Made by a program: the position numbers and the translations under genes. This document shows, one piece after another, positions 6,582-13,669 of a stretch of DNA of 16,819 nucleotides (position 1 is the first letter of the stretch; every line of letters starts with the position of its first letter). The stretch spans positions 1 through 16,819 of the forward strand of contig JAEWFD010000008.1 of NCBI GenBank assembly GCA_023388995.1, given 5' to 3'. The notes beneath the pieces were generated by a model. The model saw only the letters and a list, made by a program, of their open reading frames with translations. It was not told where the DNA came from and ran no database searches. This stretch comes from Bacillota bacterium. GTDB lineage: Bacteria; Bacillota_I; Bacilli_A; Erysipelotrichales; Erysipelotrichaceae.

Positions 6582-9526
6582 TATGCCAAAACCTCCTTCT
6601 CTGTTAATTGCATTGCATCTGCTAGTTTTACCCGAATCATCTGGCTGACACCTTTTTGCTGCATGGTGACACCATATAAGACATCACATTTTTCCATTGT
6701 ACCCGGCCGATGCGTTACCACCAAGAATTGCGTTGTTTCCGAAAATTGTTTCAGATAACGGGCAAACCGTTCAACATTGGCCTGGTCAAGTGCCGCCTCC
6801 ACTTCATCCAAAATGCAAAGCGGAACAACCCGGACTTTGAGAATGGAAAACAATACAGAAAGAGCAATCAGGCTCTTTTCCCCTCCTGAGAACAAACGGA
6901 TGTTCTGCACGGCTTTTCCCGGCGGCTGCACATCAATATCAATTCCTGTTTCCAAGATGTTATCAGGATCGACCATGACAAGCTTTGCATGACCGCCGCC
7001 AAACAGCATGCGGAAAGTTCCATCCAGTTCCTGATTGATCTGATCAAACGTGGTTTTGAACTCCACTGTCATGATCTTATCCATCTCACTGATAGCTCCC
7101 AGTATTTTTTCACTTGCTTCTTCCAGTTCCTTTTTACTCGTTGTATAGAATTCAAAGCGGGTCTTAATTTCTTCATATTCTTCCGGTGCATTCATATTGA
7201 TATGCCCGAGCGCATCAATTTGCTGGCGAAGCGTGCTGACTTCATTTCTTGCTTCTTCCACATTAATTTCTTTGGAGCAGTTGGCAAGCGCATATTCATA
7301 AGTCATCTTATATTCGCTGCCCAACCGCATAAGTCCTGTTTCCAGCTGTGTTTCTTTCCGTGCTTTTTGAATATCCAATTCCCGGATTTGCGTTCCCAGC
7401 TGGCTGACTTCACGCCGCAGTCCGCGGATATCTTGTTCAATTTGCTCGGTTTGTTCCATCAGTTTAAAGCGACGATCCCGTTTCTCCTGAATGCTGGAAG
7501 TGATCTGGTCTTTTAATTGATGTGCCTGATTCAGCTGAATGATCAGGTCATCTGCTACCTGCACCGTTTCTTCATCTTCCATATTGCGGCCTAGCTGCGC
7601 CAATTCATCACTGATGCGTTCGAACTTGCTGCGTTTTGCTGTCACAATCGGTTCCAGCTGAGCCAACGTAATCCTTCTTTGGACAACAATATCATTTGTC
7701 ATGATCAAGTCGCGTTCCAAGGTGTGCTGCTGCGTTTGCCAGATGGTCGTTTCCTTCTTGACCTCTTCAATCAAAGCATCAATTTCTTCATATTCTTTAC
7801 GCAAGACAAGCGGTGTTTCCTGGTTTTTCACTTTTCCGCCGCTCATGCTTCCGCCGCGATGCACCACATCACCATCCAGCGTAACAATCTTGTAGCCATG
7901 CTTCAACAATTCCCCCAGCTGATTGGCATGTTCCAAAGTATCACATAGCAGCACATTGTTTAAGAAACTCATGGCAATGCTGCGATACTGCGGTTCATAC
8001 TCTACTTTCTCGCTGGCTTTTCCCAAGTAGCCTTCTACTTGCTGTGCCAGCAGCTCATGTTCGCGATTTATATATCGTTCGGCTAATATATTCAGCGGCA
8101 AAAAAGTTGCTCTTCCGCTTTCATTGCGCTTCAAAAAGGAAATAGCATTGCGTGCTGCTTCACTGTCTTTGGTCACAACATTCCATAATGCCCCGCCCAA
8201 AGCTACCGAGATGGCATTTTCATAGCCTTCCATCGGCTTCAAGATATCCACTACGACACCTTCAATGCCCACCAAGCTGCGCTTCGCATCCATAATGGCA
8301 CGAACTCCCGCTTGGTTCAAAAGCGGCTGCCGGATCAAATTATGAAGCACATCCTTGCGGCTCTCCATCCGATGCAACTTGCTTTGGCAAGTGCCCAAAC
8401 GTTCATCTGCTTCCTTCTTTAATTCTGCCTTGGTATTAATTTGTTCTTTTAATTCTTCAATCTCAGCACTGGTCGCATCCATCCGGCGCTGCCGGTCTTC
8501 ATATTCCAGACGCGCTTCTTCACGCATGATCTGCAATTGCGAAATCCGTTCGGCACTGGCATCCTCTTCATGATTGGCTAGCCAGTTCTTCCGTTTTTCA
8601 TCAATCTCAATACGCCGTGCTTCCAAGCCGCGAATTTCATCGACAATCTGAAAGAGCGCACTTTGGAGCTCATGCACTTCATTATCCAGCATGGACATAT
8701 CCTGCTTCATTTGCACCAGTTGGCCGTCATAAATGCTGATGTTGGCATCGTGACGCAGCTTTTCTTCATTGAGATCTTCCAACGTCTGATTGATTTTAGT
8801 CACATGCTCATGCAGAGTTGTAACTTCATCCACCAACACCGCAATCTCGATTTCTTCCAGTTTGGCTTTCTTCTCAATGTACTGCCGTGCTTTTTCTGCC
8901 TGTTTCTTCAATGGATTTACTTGCCGTTCAATTTCCGAGATCACATCATCCAGCCGATTTAGATTATCTTTTGTTTTCTCTAATTTGCTCAGCGATTCCA
9001 GTTTGCGTTTTTTATACTTGCTGACACCGGCTGCTTCTTCAAAAATACCACGGCGATCCTCCGGCTTGGCCTCTGCAAAAGAAGCAATATTCCCTTGGGA
9101 GATGATCGACAAAGAATCTTTCCCAATTCCCGTATCCATCAAAAGCGTCGTGATATCTTTCAAACGGCAGGATGTCCGATTCAATAAATATTCAGCTTCA
9201 CTGTTATTGCGGTATAAAACACGAGTGATTTCCACCTCGTCATAATTGATATCCATGATACGCCTGCTGTTGTTAAAGACTAAAGTAACTTCGGCTTTGC
9301 TCAGCGGGCGCCGCTTTTCACTGCCATTAAAAATAACATCGGTCATTGCCGATCCCCGCAGTGATTTCGGCGACTGCTCTCCCAATACCCAGCGGATAGC
9401 ATCTGCGATATTACTCTTGCCGCATCCATTGGGACCGACAATACCGGTTACTTCACTTTCAAATACAATATTGGCTTTATCTGCAAAGGATTTAAATCCA
9501 CTTACTTCAATCCTCTTCAAGAACAT
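6581..9526 (-). CDS. smc: Chromosome segregation protein SMC (short-armed form)
   Basis: SMC is the ATPase core of bacterial condensin. The 981 residues contain Walker A GPNGCGKSN (31-39), a Q-loop (ISQGN, 142-146), N-arm coiled coil (about 165-395), a hinge (about 400-565, from RQPLLNQAGVRAI to RGGSMSGG), C-arm coiled coil (about 575-775), the ABC signature LFSGGEKS (878-885), and Walker B CILDEVEAALD (904-914). The head and hinge are complete. It is about 200 residues shorter than the 1186-residue Bacillus protein, with both arms shortened by about the same amount. Mollicute SMC (P115) is also about 980 residues, so this looks like a lineage form and not a truncation. AAAGGGG at 9535-9541 with 8 bases spacing supports this start. 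ScpA and ScpB are not in the window. Confidence 0.96.
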   Translation of the reverse strand: MFLKRIEVSGFKSFADKANIVFESEVTGIVGPNGCGKSNIADAIRWVLGEQSPKSLRGSAMTDVIFNGSEKRRPLSKAEVTLVFNNSRRIMDINYDEVEITRVLYRNNSEAEYLLNRTSCRLKDITTLLMDTGIGKDSLSIISQGNIASFAEAKPEDRRGIFEEAAGVSKYKKRKLESLSKLEKTKDNLNRLDDVISEIERQVNPLKKQAEKARQYIEKKAKLEEIEIAVLVDEVTTLHEHVTKINQTLEDLNEEKLRHDANISIYDGQLVQMKQDMSMLDNEVHELQSALFQIVDEIRGLEARRIEIDEKRKNWLANHEEDASAERISQLQIMREEARLEYEDRQRRMDATSAEIEELKEQINTKAELKKEADERLGTCQSKLHRMESRKDVLHNLIRQPLLNQAGVRAIMDAKRSLVGIEGVVVDILKPMEGYENAISVALGGALWNVVTKDSEAARNAISFLKRNESGRATFLPLNILAERYINREHELLAQQVEGYLGKASEKVEYEPQYRSIAMSFLNNVLLCDTLEHANQLGELLKHGYKIVTLDGDVVHRGGSMSGGKVKNQETPLVLRKEYEEIDALIEEVKKETTIWQTQQHTLERDLIMTNDIVVQRRITLAQLEPIVTAKRSKFERISDELAQLGRNMEDEETVQVADDLIIQLNQAHQLKDQITSSIQEKRDRRFKLMEQTEQIEQDIRGLRREVSQLGTQIRELDIQKARKETQLETGLMRLGSEYKMTYEYALANCSKEINVEEARNEVSTLRQQIDALGHINMNAPEEYEEIKTRFEFYTTSKKELEEASEKILGAISEMDKIMTVEFKTTFDQINQELDGTFRMLFGGGHAKLVMVDPDNILETGIDIDVQPPGKAVQNIRLFSGGEKSLIALSVLFSILKVRVVPLCILDEVEAALDQANVERFARYLKQFSETTQFLVVTHRPGTMEKCDVLYGVTMQQKGVSQMIRVKLADAMQLTEKEVLA

Positions 9527-9565
9527 AAAAAAAGCCCCTTTCCGTCCAAACTAAAAACAATGATG

Positions 9566-9581
9566 CTTGCATTCATGCAAG
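9566..9581. promoter_or_regulatory. Palindrome in the smc leader
   Basis: CTTGCATTCATGCAAG has 7-bp perfect arms around a 2-base centre. It lies 40 bases upstream of the smc ATG and just downstream of the predicted -10 box. It may be an operator or a small leader hairpin. The binding factor is unknown. Confidence 0.4.
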
Positions 9582-9590
9582 TCTGCCTAT

Positions 9591-9619
9591 ATTTTACCTT
9601 TTTTTACGCTTTTTGTATA
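9591..9619 (-). promoter_or_regulatory. Possible sigma-A promoter of smc-ftsY-ylxM
   Basis: On the minus strand TATACA (9614-9619, 4 of 6) is followed by a 17-base A-rich spacer and TAAAAT (9591-9596, 5 of 6). It overlaps the 3' end of the doubtful small ORF and is the best promoter I see in the 309 bases between smc and the next confident gene. Confidence 0.45.
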
Positions 9620-9806
9620 TATGTTCTGTATTACTCTGCATAAATATGCCGGTATAGACCAACTGGCCGCTTGAATAAACCAGCCGTAAATTTGGCCATA
9701 CCAACCCATTTGCTGGTTTACAGTCGGCGAAATCAACCTTGAACATAAAAAAAACCGTTGGATGATCGAATTCGTACGCGACTAGCCAAAGGTTTTCAAG
9801 AATCAT
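9594..9806 (-). CDS. Possible small hypothetical protein (70 aa), doubtful
   Basis: This is an open frame of 70 residues (MILENLWLVAYEF at the start, basic end YKKRKKR) in the 309-base gap between smc and the repeat protein. It has alternating hydrophobic stretches that could be beta-strands (VWPNLRLVYSSGQLVYTGIF). Against it, there is no convincing ribosome-binding site before the ATG, and its end overlaps the predicted smc promoter. The gap also contains a 9-bp perfect inverted repeat (TAAACCAGC at 9676-9684, GCTGGTTTA at 9712-9720), so part of this region could instead be a structured RNA or regulatory DNA. I do not recognise a family. Confidence 0.3.
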   Translation of the reverse strand: MILENLWLVAYEFDHPTVFFMFKVDFADCKPANGLVWPNLRLVYSSGQLVYTGIFMQSNTEHIYKKRKKR

Positions 9807-9835
9807 TCACTACACTTTTGTAAGAAACAACAATT

Positions 9836-10183
9836 TTAGCACCAGCAGTCTGTGTTTATGTAGATTGGCCCAAGAAAGAAGATTGGAATAAAGAATGTAA
9901 TATCATCTTTTTTCTTGCTTCCCCAAGATGTGCCTTGTTTTAAACTTTGGCTATCTTGCTTTTGATCTTGAACAGGTTCTTGATAATACGTTTGCTTTGC
10001 TTCTTGCGTATTTGCCTGATTGTACATTTGTCTTGGTTCTTGATAATTTGCTTGTCTTGGTTCTTGGTAGTACATTTGTCTTGGATCTTGATTAAACATT
10101 TCTCTTACTCCTTGGTAAATGTTCGGATCTTGATACATTTCTTGTGCAAACTCTTGCCATCTGCGATCATATCTATTTGTCAT
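9836..10183 (-). CDS. Gln/Tyr-rich repeat protein with hydrophobic Cys-Trp-Cys C-terminus, unknown function
   Basis: The 115-residue protein has three parts. Residues 1-30 are charged and amphipathic (RYDRRWQEFAQEMYQDP). Residues 32-55 are three 8-residue repeats, QDPRQMYY, QEPRQANY and QEPRQMYN, with degenerate copies up to about residue 76. The tail from about 95 is hydrophobic and ends FFLGPIYINTDCWC at the stop. Nineteen of the 115 residues are Gln, all before residue 84. There is no signal peptide. The start at 10181-10183 is chosen because AGGAGGTGA lies at 10188-10196; a frame extension to 10213 would run through this ribosome-binding site. Short Gln/Tyr repeats with terminal cysteines are reminiscent of spore-coat or other cross-linked surface proteins, but that is only analogy. 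It has its own predicted promoter and no neighbour of related function. Confidence 0.8.
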   Translation of the reverse strand: MTNRYDRRWQEFAQEMYQDPNIYQGVREMFNQDPRQMYYQEPRQANYQEPRQMYNQANTQEAKQTYYQEPVQDQKQDSQSLKQGTSWGSKKKDDITFFIPIFFLGPIYINTDCWC

Positions 10184-10258
10184 TTTCTCACCTCCTACTA
10201 GCATCTTATTCACAATGCGTAGAGGCAGCTAGACAAAGCAATCAGTTCTTGGAAACTA

Positions 10259-10288
10259 ATTTTACCAATTCATTTTACTTCTTGTCAT
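10259..10288 (-). promoter_or_regulatory. Predicted promoter of the Gln/Tyr repeat-protein gene
   Basis: On the minus strand ATGACA (10283-10288, 5 of 6 to TTGACA) is followed by 18 bases and TAAAAT (10259-10264, 5 of 6). The leader would be about 70 bases. I did not find a convincing sporulation-sigma (SigE/SigK) match here. The remaining intergenic sequence up to 10459 shows nothing else I can support. Confidence 0.45.
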
Positions 10289-10459
10289 TTCATCAGCACT
10301 GGACGAATGTTCTAAGACAGATATCCATGATTCATTTCAGCGTTTTCGCATATACTGTTATTTCTTGCGGTTCAATCACTTTCTTTTTTATGTATTTCTC
10401 TTATGTTTTTTGGGAAAAAGTGGTAGTATAAGAGGTAGAAACAGAAAAGAGGTAAGTAG

Positions 10460-12154
10460 ATGAAATTTCATGAATATCCTTATACAAGACCTGATTATGA
10501 ACAATACAAAGTCAAAGCGAAAGCGCTGATGGAACAGTTCAGTCAGGCAAAAGACAGCAATGAACAAATTGCTATCTTGAAACAGATCAATACTCTGGAA
10601 GGCAATTTGGAAACGATGGCAGTGCTTTCCAGCATTCGTCACTCCATTGATACGACGGATGCATTTTACGAAGAAGAAAATAACTTTTGGGATGAATATA
10701 CGCCATTGTTTGCGGAATTAAGCAATGAGCTCTCCAAGCTGATCGTATCATCGAAATTTTTGAATGAATTGAAAGAAAAGTTTCCGAAGCAATTCTTCAC
10801 ATTAATCGAGATGCAATTAAAGGAATTTGATCCTATCATCATCGAAGATTTGCAAAAAGAAAATCAATTGGTATCAAAATATCAAAAACTGATTGCCAGT
10901 GCGCAAATTGAATTTGACGGTCAGACATATACGCTGCCGCAATTGGTTCCGCTGACCCAGTCAAAAGACCGCTCTATGCGGGAACGTGCTTTCAATGCCC
11001 GCATCGGCTTCTTCGAAGCACACGAACAGGAAATTGATGAAATCTATGATTCTTTGGTAAAAGTCAGAACTGCAATTGCCAAGAAACTTGGCTTCAACAG
11101 CTATGTGGAACTTGGTTATGTGCGCATGAAACGCAGCGACTATACGAAACATGATGTTGCGAATTACCGCAAGCAAGTACTCGAACATATGGTTCCTATC
11201 AATCAGACGTTATATGCCGATCAAGCAAAACGCTTGAACTTGGATGCACTGCGCTATTTTGATGAAAAATATGTATTCGACAGCGGCAATCCAACGCCAA
11301 AAGGTGATCCGGATTGGATCTTGAATCACGGCAAGACCATGTACAGAGAATTATCCAAAGAAACAGATGAGTTCTTCTCCTATATGACAGAACATGAACT
11401 GCTGGATTTGGTAGCGAAGAAAGGCAAAGCAGGCGGCGGTTACTGTACATTCCTGTATGACTATAAGAGTCCTTTCATCTTCTCCAACTTCAATGGTACA
11501 GCTGGAGATGTTGATGTATTGACGCATGAAGCTGGTCACGCTTTCCAAACATACTGCTCCCGGAATATTGAAATCCCGTCTTTGATTTTCCCAACCATGG
11601 AAAGCTGCGAAATTCACTCCATGAGCATGGAATTCTTCACAGAAAAATGGATGGATCTCTTCTTTGAAGAAGATGCTGAGAAATACCACTATATGCACTT
11701 GACGGATGCATTCAAATTTATTCCTTACGGAATCACCGTTGATGCCTTCCAGCACATTGTGTATGAAAATCCGGACTATACACCGGAACAAAGAAAACAA
11801 GCATGGCGTGAACTGGAAAAGCAATACCTGCCACACAAAAACTACGAAGGAATTGACTTCTTGGAACGTGGCGGCTGGTGGTTCCAGCAAAGTCATATTT
11901 TCAGTACGCCGTTCTACTACATTGACTACACCCTCGCACAAGTATGTGCCTTGCAGTTCTATGCCAAGATGAACGAAAACTACGAAGAAGCTTGGAAAGA
12001 CTACCTGCATCTATGCAAACAAGGCGGTACGAAATCCTTCTTGGGTCTAGTGGAAGAAGCAAACCTTACTTCTCCATTCATCACAGGTACGATCCAAAAC
12101 ATTACGGACAAATTGGCACCGGTTATTGCTGGTTTTGATTCCAGTAAATTTTAA
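10460..12154 (+). CDS. M3-family oligoendopeptidase (PepF-like zinc metallopeptidase)
   Basis: This cytoplasmic zinc peptidase of 564 residues probably cleaves short peptides. The zinc site is HEAGH at 356-360 (H356, H360 as ligands, E357 catalytic) with a third ligand, probably E384, in ESCEIHSMSMEFF. A conserved Tyr/Gly/His-rich C-terminal part follows (GGWWFQQSHIFSTPFYYIDY), matching the M3B group. The length of about 560 and overall pattern resemble the M3 branch separate from classical PepF, so I leave the symbol empty. AGAGG at 10448-10452, 7 bases before ATG, supports the start. A TATAAG at 10427-10432 may be part of the promoter, but no good -35 box is visible. It is the only complete plus-strand gene in the window and is monocistronic, closed by a strong terminator. 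Confidence 0.93.
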   Translation: MKFHEYPYTRPDYEQYKVKAKALMEQFSQAKDSNEQIAILKQINTLEGNLETMAVLSSIRHSIDTTDAFYEEENNFWDEYTPLFAELSNELSKLIVSSKFLNELKEKFPKQFFTLIEMQLKEFDPIIIEDLQKENQLVSKYQKLIASAQIEFDGQTYTLPQLVPLTQSKDRSMRERAFNARIGFFEAHEQEIDEIYDSLVKVRTAIAKKLGFNSYVELGYVRMKRSDYTKHDVANYRKQVLEHMVPINQTLYADQAKRLNLDALRYFDEKYVFDSGNPTPKGDPDWILNHGKTMYRELSKETDEFFSYMTEHELLDLVAKKGKAGGGYCTFLYDYKSPFIFSNFNGTAGDVDVLTHEAGHAFQTYCSRNIEIPSLIFPTMESCEIHSMSMEFFTEKWMDLFFEEDAEKYHYMHLTDAFKFIPYGITVDAFQHIVYENPDYTPEQRKQAWRELEKQYLPHKNYEGIDFLERGGWWFQQSHIFSTPFYYIDYTLAQVCALQFYAKMNENYEEAWKDYLHLCKQGGTKSFLGLVEEANLTSPFITGTIQNITDKLAPVIAGFDSSKF

Positions 12155-12158
12155 AAGA

Positions 12159-12197
12159 ATAAGCTGAATTGCCATGTGCAGTTCAGCTTATATTTTT
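12159..12197 (+). terminator. Intrinsic terminator after the oligoendopeptidase gene
   Basis: ATAAGCTGAA (12159-12168) and TTCAGCTTAT (12182-12191) form a perfect 10-bp stem, with a 13-base loop that can add a few pairs, followed by ATTTTTG. It begins 5 bases after the stop codon. In the opposite direction the U tract is poor, but the hairpin may still slow transcription from the broken regulator gene. Confidence 0.85.
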
Positions 12198-12250
12198 GTT
12201 TCTCTATTTGTAATATTTTACTGCTTCTATCCAGCTATTTAGCTAAGTAA

Positions 12251-12501
12251 CTATACTAGCGGACTGTTCTTTTTAGGTATGGCACACGCACTAATCAGCT
12301 TAGGATTTACATTTAGTAAGTGAATCAAAAAAGACAATAGGCCTTTGATTTTCTTATTTGTAACTTCCCAGCTTTCTACTGTTTTTTTAGAAACTCTTAC
12401 CAATTCAGCAAATTCCAACTGGGTCATCATCAGTTTTTCCTCACATGTTTGATATTTTCATTTTTTAAGAATTGAGGAATTGCATAGTTCGTTGCTTTCA
12501 T
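12251..12501 (-). pseudogene. Frameshifted Xre/HigA-type helix-turn-helix regulator
   Basis: An ATG at 12499-12501 opens a 23-residue frame (MKATNYAIPQFLKNENIKHV, then RKN) that stops at TGA 12430-12432. In another frame, overlapping this stop, 59 residues run from 12430 to TAG 12251: MMTQLEFAELVRVSKKTVES, then WEVTNKK and LLSFLIHLLNVNPKLI. This second part is a textbook Xre HTH. Restoring one base in GTGAGGAAAAACTG fuses the two as HVR-(E/K)-KLMMTQLEFAEL, the expected lead-in of this family, so a single-base deletion is the simplest explanation. The joined protein would be about 83 residues, like small antitoxin-type regulators. No toxin gene is adjacent. A restart at the ATG-ATG (12425-12430) could still make a shortened HTH protein. 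The 456-base gap between the peptidase and the ATPase holds this gene, its promoter and two terminators. Confidence 0.75.
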
Positions 12502-12522
12502 ATCTATCACCAATTTTGGTTA

Positions 12523-12553
12523 TACCCTATATTATAGTTACCCTATATTATAG
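12523..12553. repeat. Two direct repeats, each a perfect palindrome (operator-like)
   Basis: TACCCTATATTATAG occurs at 12523-12537 and again at 12539-12553, a 16-base period. Inside each copy CTATATTATAG is a perfect 11-base palindrome with a central T. On the minus strand each copy contains TATAAT. Such a pair directly before a small HTH gene is typical of an autorepressor operator; binding by this regulator is inference. Confidence 0.7.
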
Positions 12554-12574
12554 GATATTTATTTAAATTGATAA
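12547..12574 (-). promoter_or_regulatory. Predicted promoter of the broken HTH gene, embedded in the operator repeats
   Basis: TTATCA (12569-12574, 4 of 6) is followed by 16 bases and a perfect TATAAT (12547-12552), which lies inside the upstream palindromic repeat. A repressor on the palindromes would block this promoter. Confidence 0.55.
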
Positions 12575-12588
12575 GTACAGCGAAAAGC

Positions 12589-12612
12589 AAAAAAGGTTGA
12601 CCAGCAACCTTT
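12589..12612 (-). terminator. Intrinsic terminator of the AAA+ ATPase gene
   Basis: On the minus strand AAAGGTTG (12605-12612) pairs perfectly with CAACCTTT (12592-12599) around a 5-base loop, followed by further Ts (A-run 12589-12594). The stem begins within the stop codon of the ATPase gene (TAA at 12611-12613). Confidence 0.85.
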
Positions 12613-13564
12613 ATTGTAAATGAATCTGTTTTTGTCTGATGATCCATTGTAGCTGATCAATCGCAACAGTAGTCTTGTCCTGCAAAATTGACTGCTTAAT
12701 CGCATCCTCGCAAATTTTTACAATTTGCGCATGAGACAGTCCATGAAAATCCGACCATGGAAAACGGCTCAGCTCAGATGCCGGCATAAAGCGTTCCAGC
12801 TTTTGATATGCTAGTTTTCGGATATCATCGCCTTGCGGCAGCTGATACGTGATCACATCATCGAAGCGTCTTTGAAAGGCCCGATCCAGCAGTTCTTTGT
12901 AGTTGGTCGCCGCCAAAATAATGCTGTTTGATTCATCTTGCTCCAAGAATTGCAGCAAGGAATTGACAAGTCGTCTCATCTCTCCGACATCTTGTTCCAT
13001 GGAACGGTCAATGCCGATGGCATCAAACTCATCCAGCAAATAAACACCCTGTTTACGTTTCATCATCTCAAACACTTGCCGCAGTCGAGCATTGGTCTCT
13101 CCCAAAAATCTGGTAATCATTTTATCTGCCATTAATACATATAACGGCAATTGCAGTTCACTGGCAATTACGCTGGCGGTCATCGTTTTGCCGGTACCGG
13201 ATGGTCCTGCCAGAAGTATTTTCCGTTTGTTATGTAACCCATATTGGCTCAAACGATCCTGTTTGCGATATTCCAAGAGAATTTGCTTGATTTGCTCTTC
13301 CTGCGCCTTTGAGAGGATTAAATCTTGCAGACGCTGGGTGGACCGCTTCCGTTCCAGTAAATCTGATACACCAACTTCTTCCTGCTTTGCCGGACTTTGA
13401 TAAGTTGGCGGTTTGATTATTAATTCTTTAATCTCTTTTGCTGATCGTGCATATCCATCTCTTTCCTCTGCTGCCGCAATTTGCAGAACAGTGGCTTGGA
13501 ATTGTTCCTGATCTTGACGATAGTGTGCCTTAATCAGCTGTTTTAGCTGCTCATAGGTAGCCAT
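12611..13564 (-). CDS. AAA+ ATPase, orphan, function unknown
   Basis: The 317-residue protein has an N-terminal helical region (1-65, starting MATYEQLKQLIKAHYRQDQE) with no known motif, then a single AAA module. Motifs are Walker A GPSGTGKT (120-127), Walker B LLDEFD (176-181), sensor-1 ATN (219-221), and Arg-finger candidates in FQRRFDD (R232, R233), followed by a small lid domain. Similar ATPases are often encoded next to a subtilisin-like (S8) protease, but no protease of that kind lies next to this one. It could remodel a protein or act as a chaperone; the substrate is unknown. The start at 13562-13564 follows AAAGGGGGA. A longer frame to 13654 would begin inside the preceding gene's terminator and has no ribosome-binding site. 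A TACAAT upstream may be a -10 box, but I see no matching -35. Confidence 0.85.
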   Translation of the reverse strand: MATYEQLKQLIKAHYRQDQEQFQATVLQIAAAEERDGYARSAKEIKELIIKPPTYQSPAKQEEVGVSDLLERKRSTQRLQDLILSKAQEEQIKQILLEYRKQDRLSQYGLHNKRKILLAGPSGTGKTMTASVIASELQLPLYVLMADKMITRFLGETNARLRQVFEMMKRKQGVYLLDEFDAIGIDRSMEQDVGEMRRLVNSLLQFLEQDESNSIILAATNYKELLDRAFQRRFDDVITYQLPQGDDIRKLAYQKLERFMPASELSRFPWSDFHGLSHAQIVKICEDAIKQSILQDKTTVAIDQLQWIIRQKQIHLQ

Positions 13565-13624
13565 GTACGTTCCCCCTTTTGTACCATATTGTATCCTATT
13601 CCAAACAGCATAAAGAAGCATCGT

Positions 13625-13662
13625 CAAAAAACCAAAAAGCCTCAATGTTTCCATTGAGACTT
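13625..13662 (-). terminator. Strong intrinsic terminator after the Ig-like surface protein gene
   Basis: On the minus strand AAGTCTCAATG (13652-13662) pairs with CATTGAGGCTT (13637-13647), 11 pairs with one G-U, around a GAAA tetraloop. Two T runs (TTTTT and TTTTTT) follow. It lies 8 bases after the surface-protein stop and upstream of the ATPase start, so the two genes are separate units. Confidence 0.92.
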
Positions 13663-13669
13663 CCGTTTG

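Noticed and set aside
6581..9526. Many forward frames of 60-175 aa across smc
   Set aside because: They are shadows of the smc coding strand, with compositions typical of antisense reading of coiled-coil codons.
11351..12010. 219-aa minus-strand frame opposite the oligoendopeptidase
   Set aside because: It lies wholly antisense to a gene with an intact zinc motif and family-wide match and has no ribosome-binding site that I can support.
13565..13625. TTGACG near 13617 as the -35 box of the AAA+ ATPase promoter
   Set aside because: The only good -10 candidate, TACAAT, lies 28 bases away, too far for sigma-A spacing.
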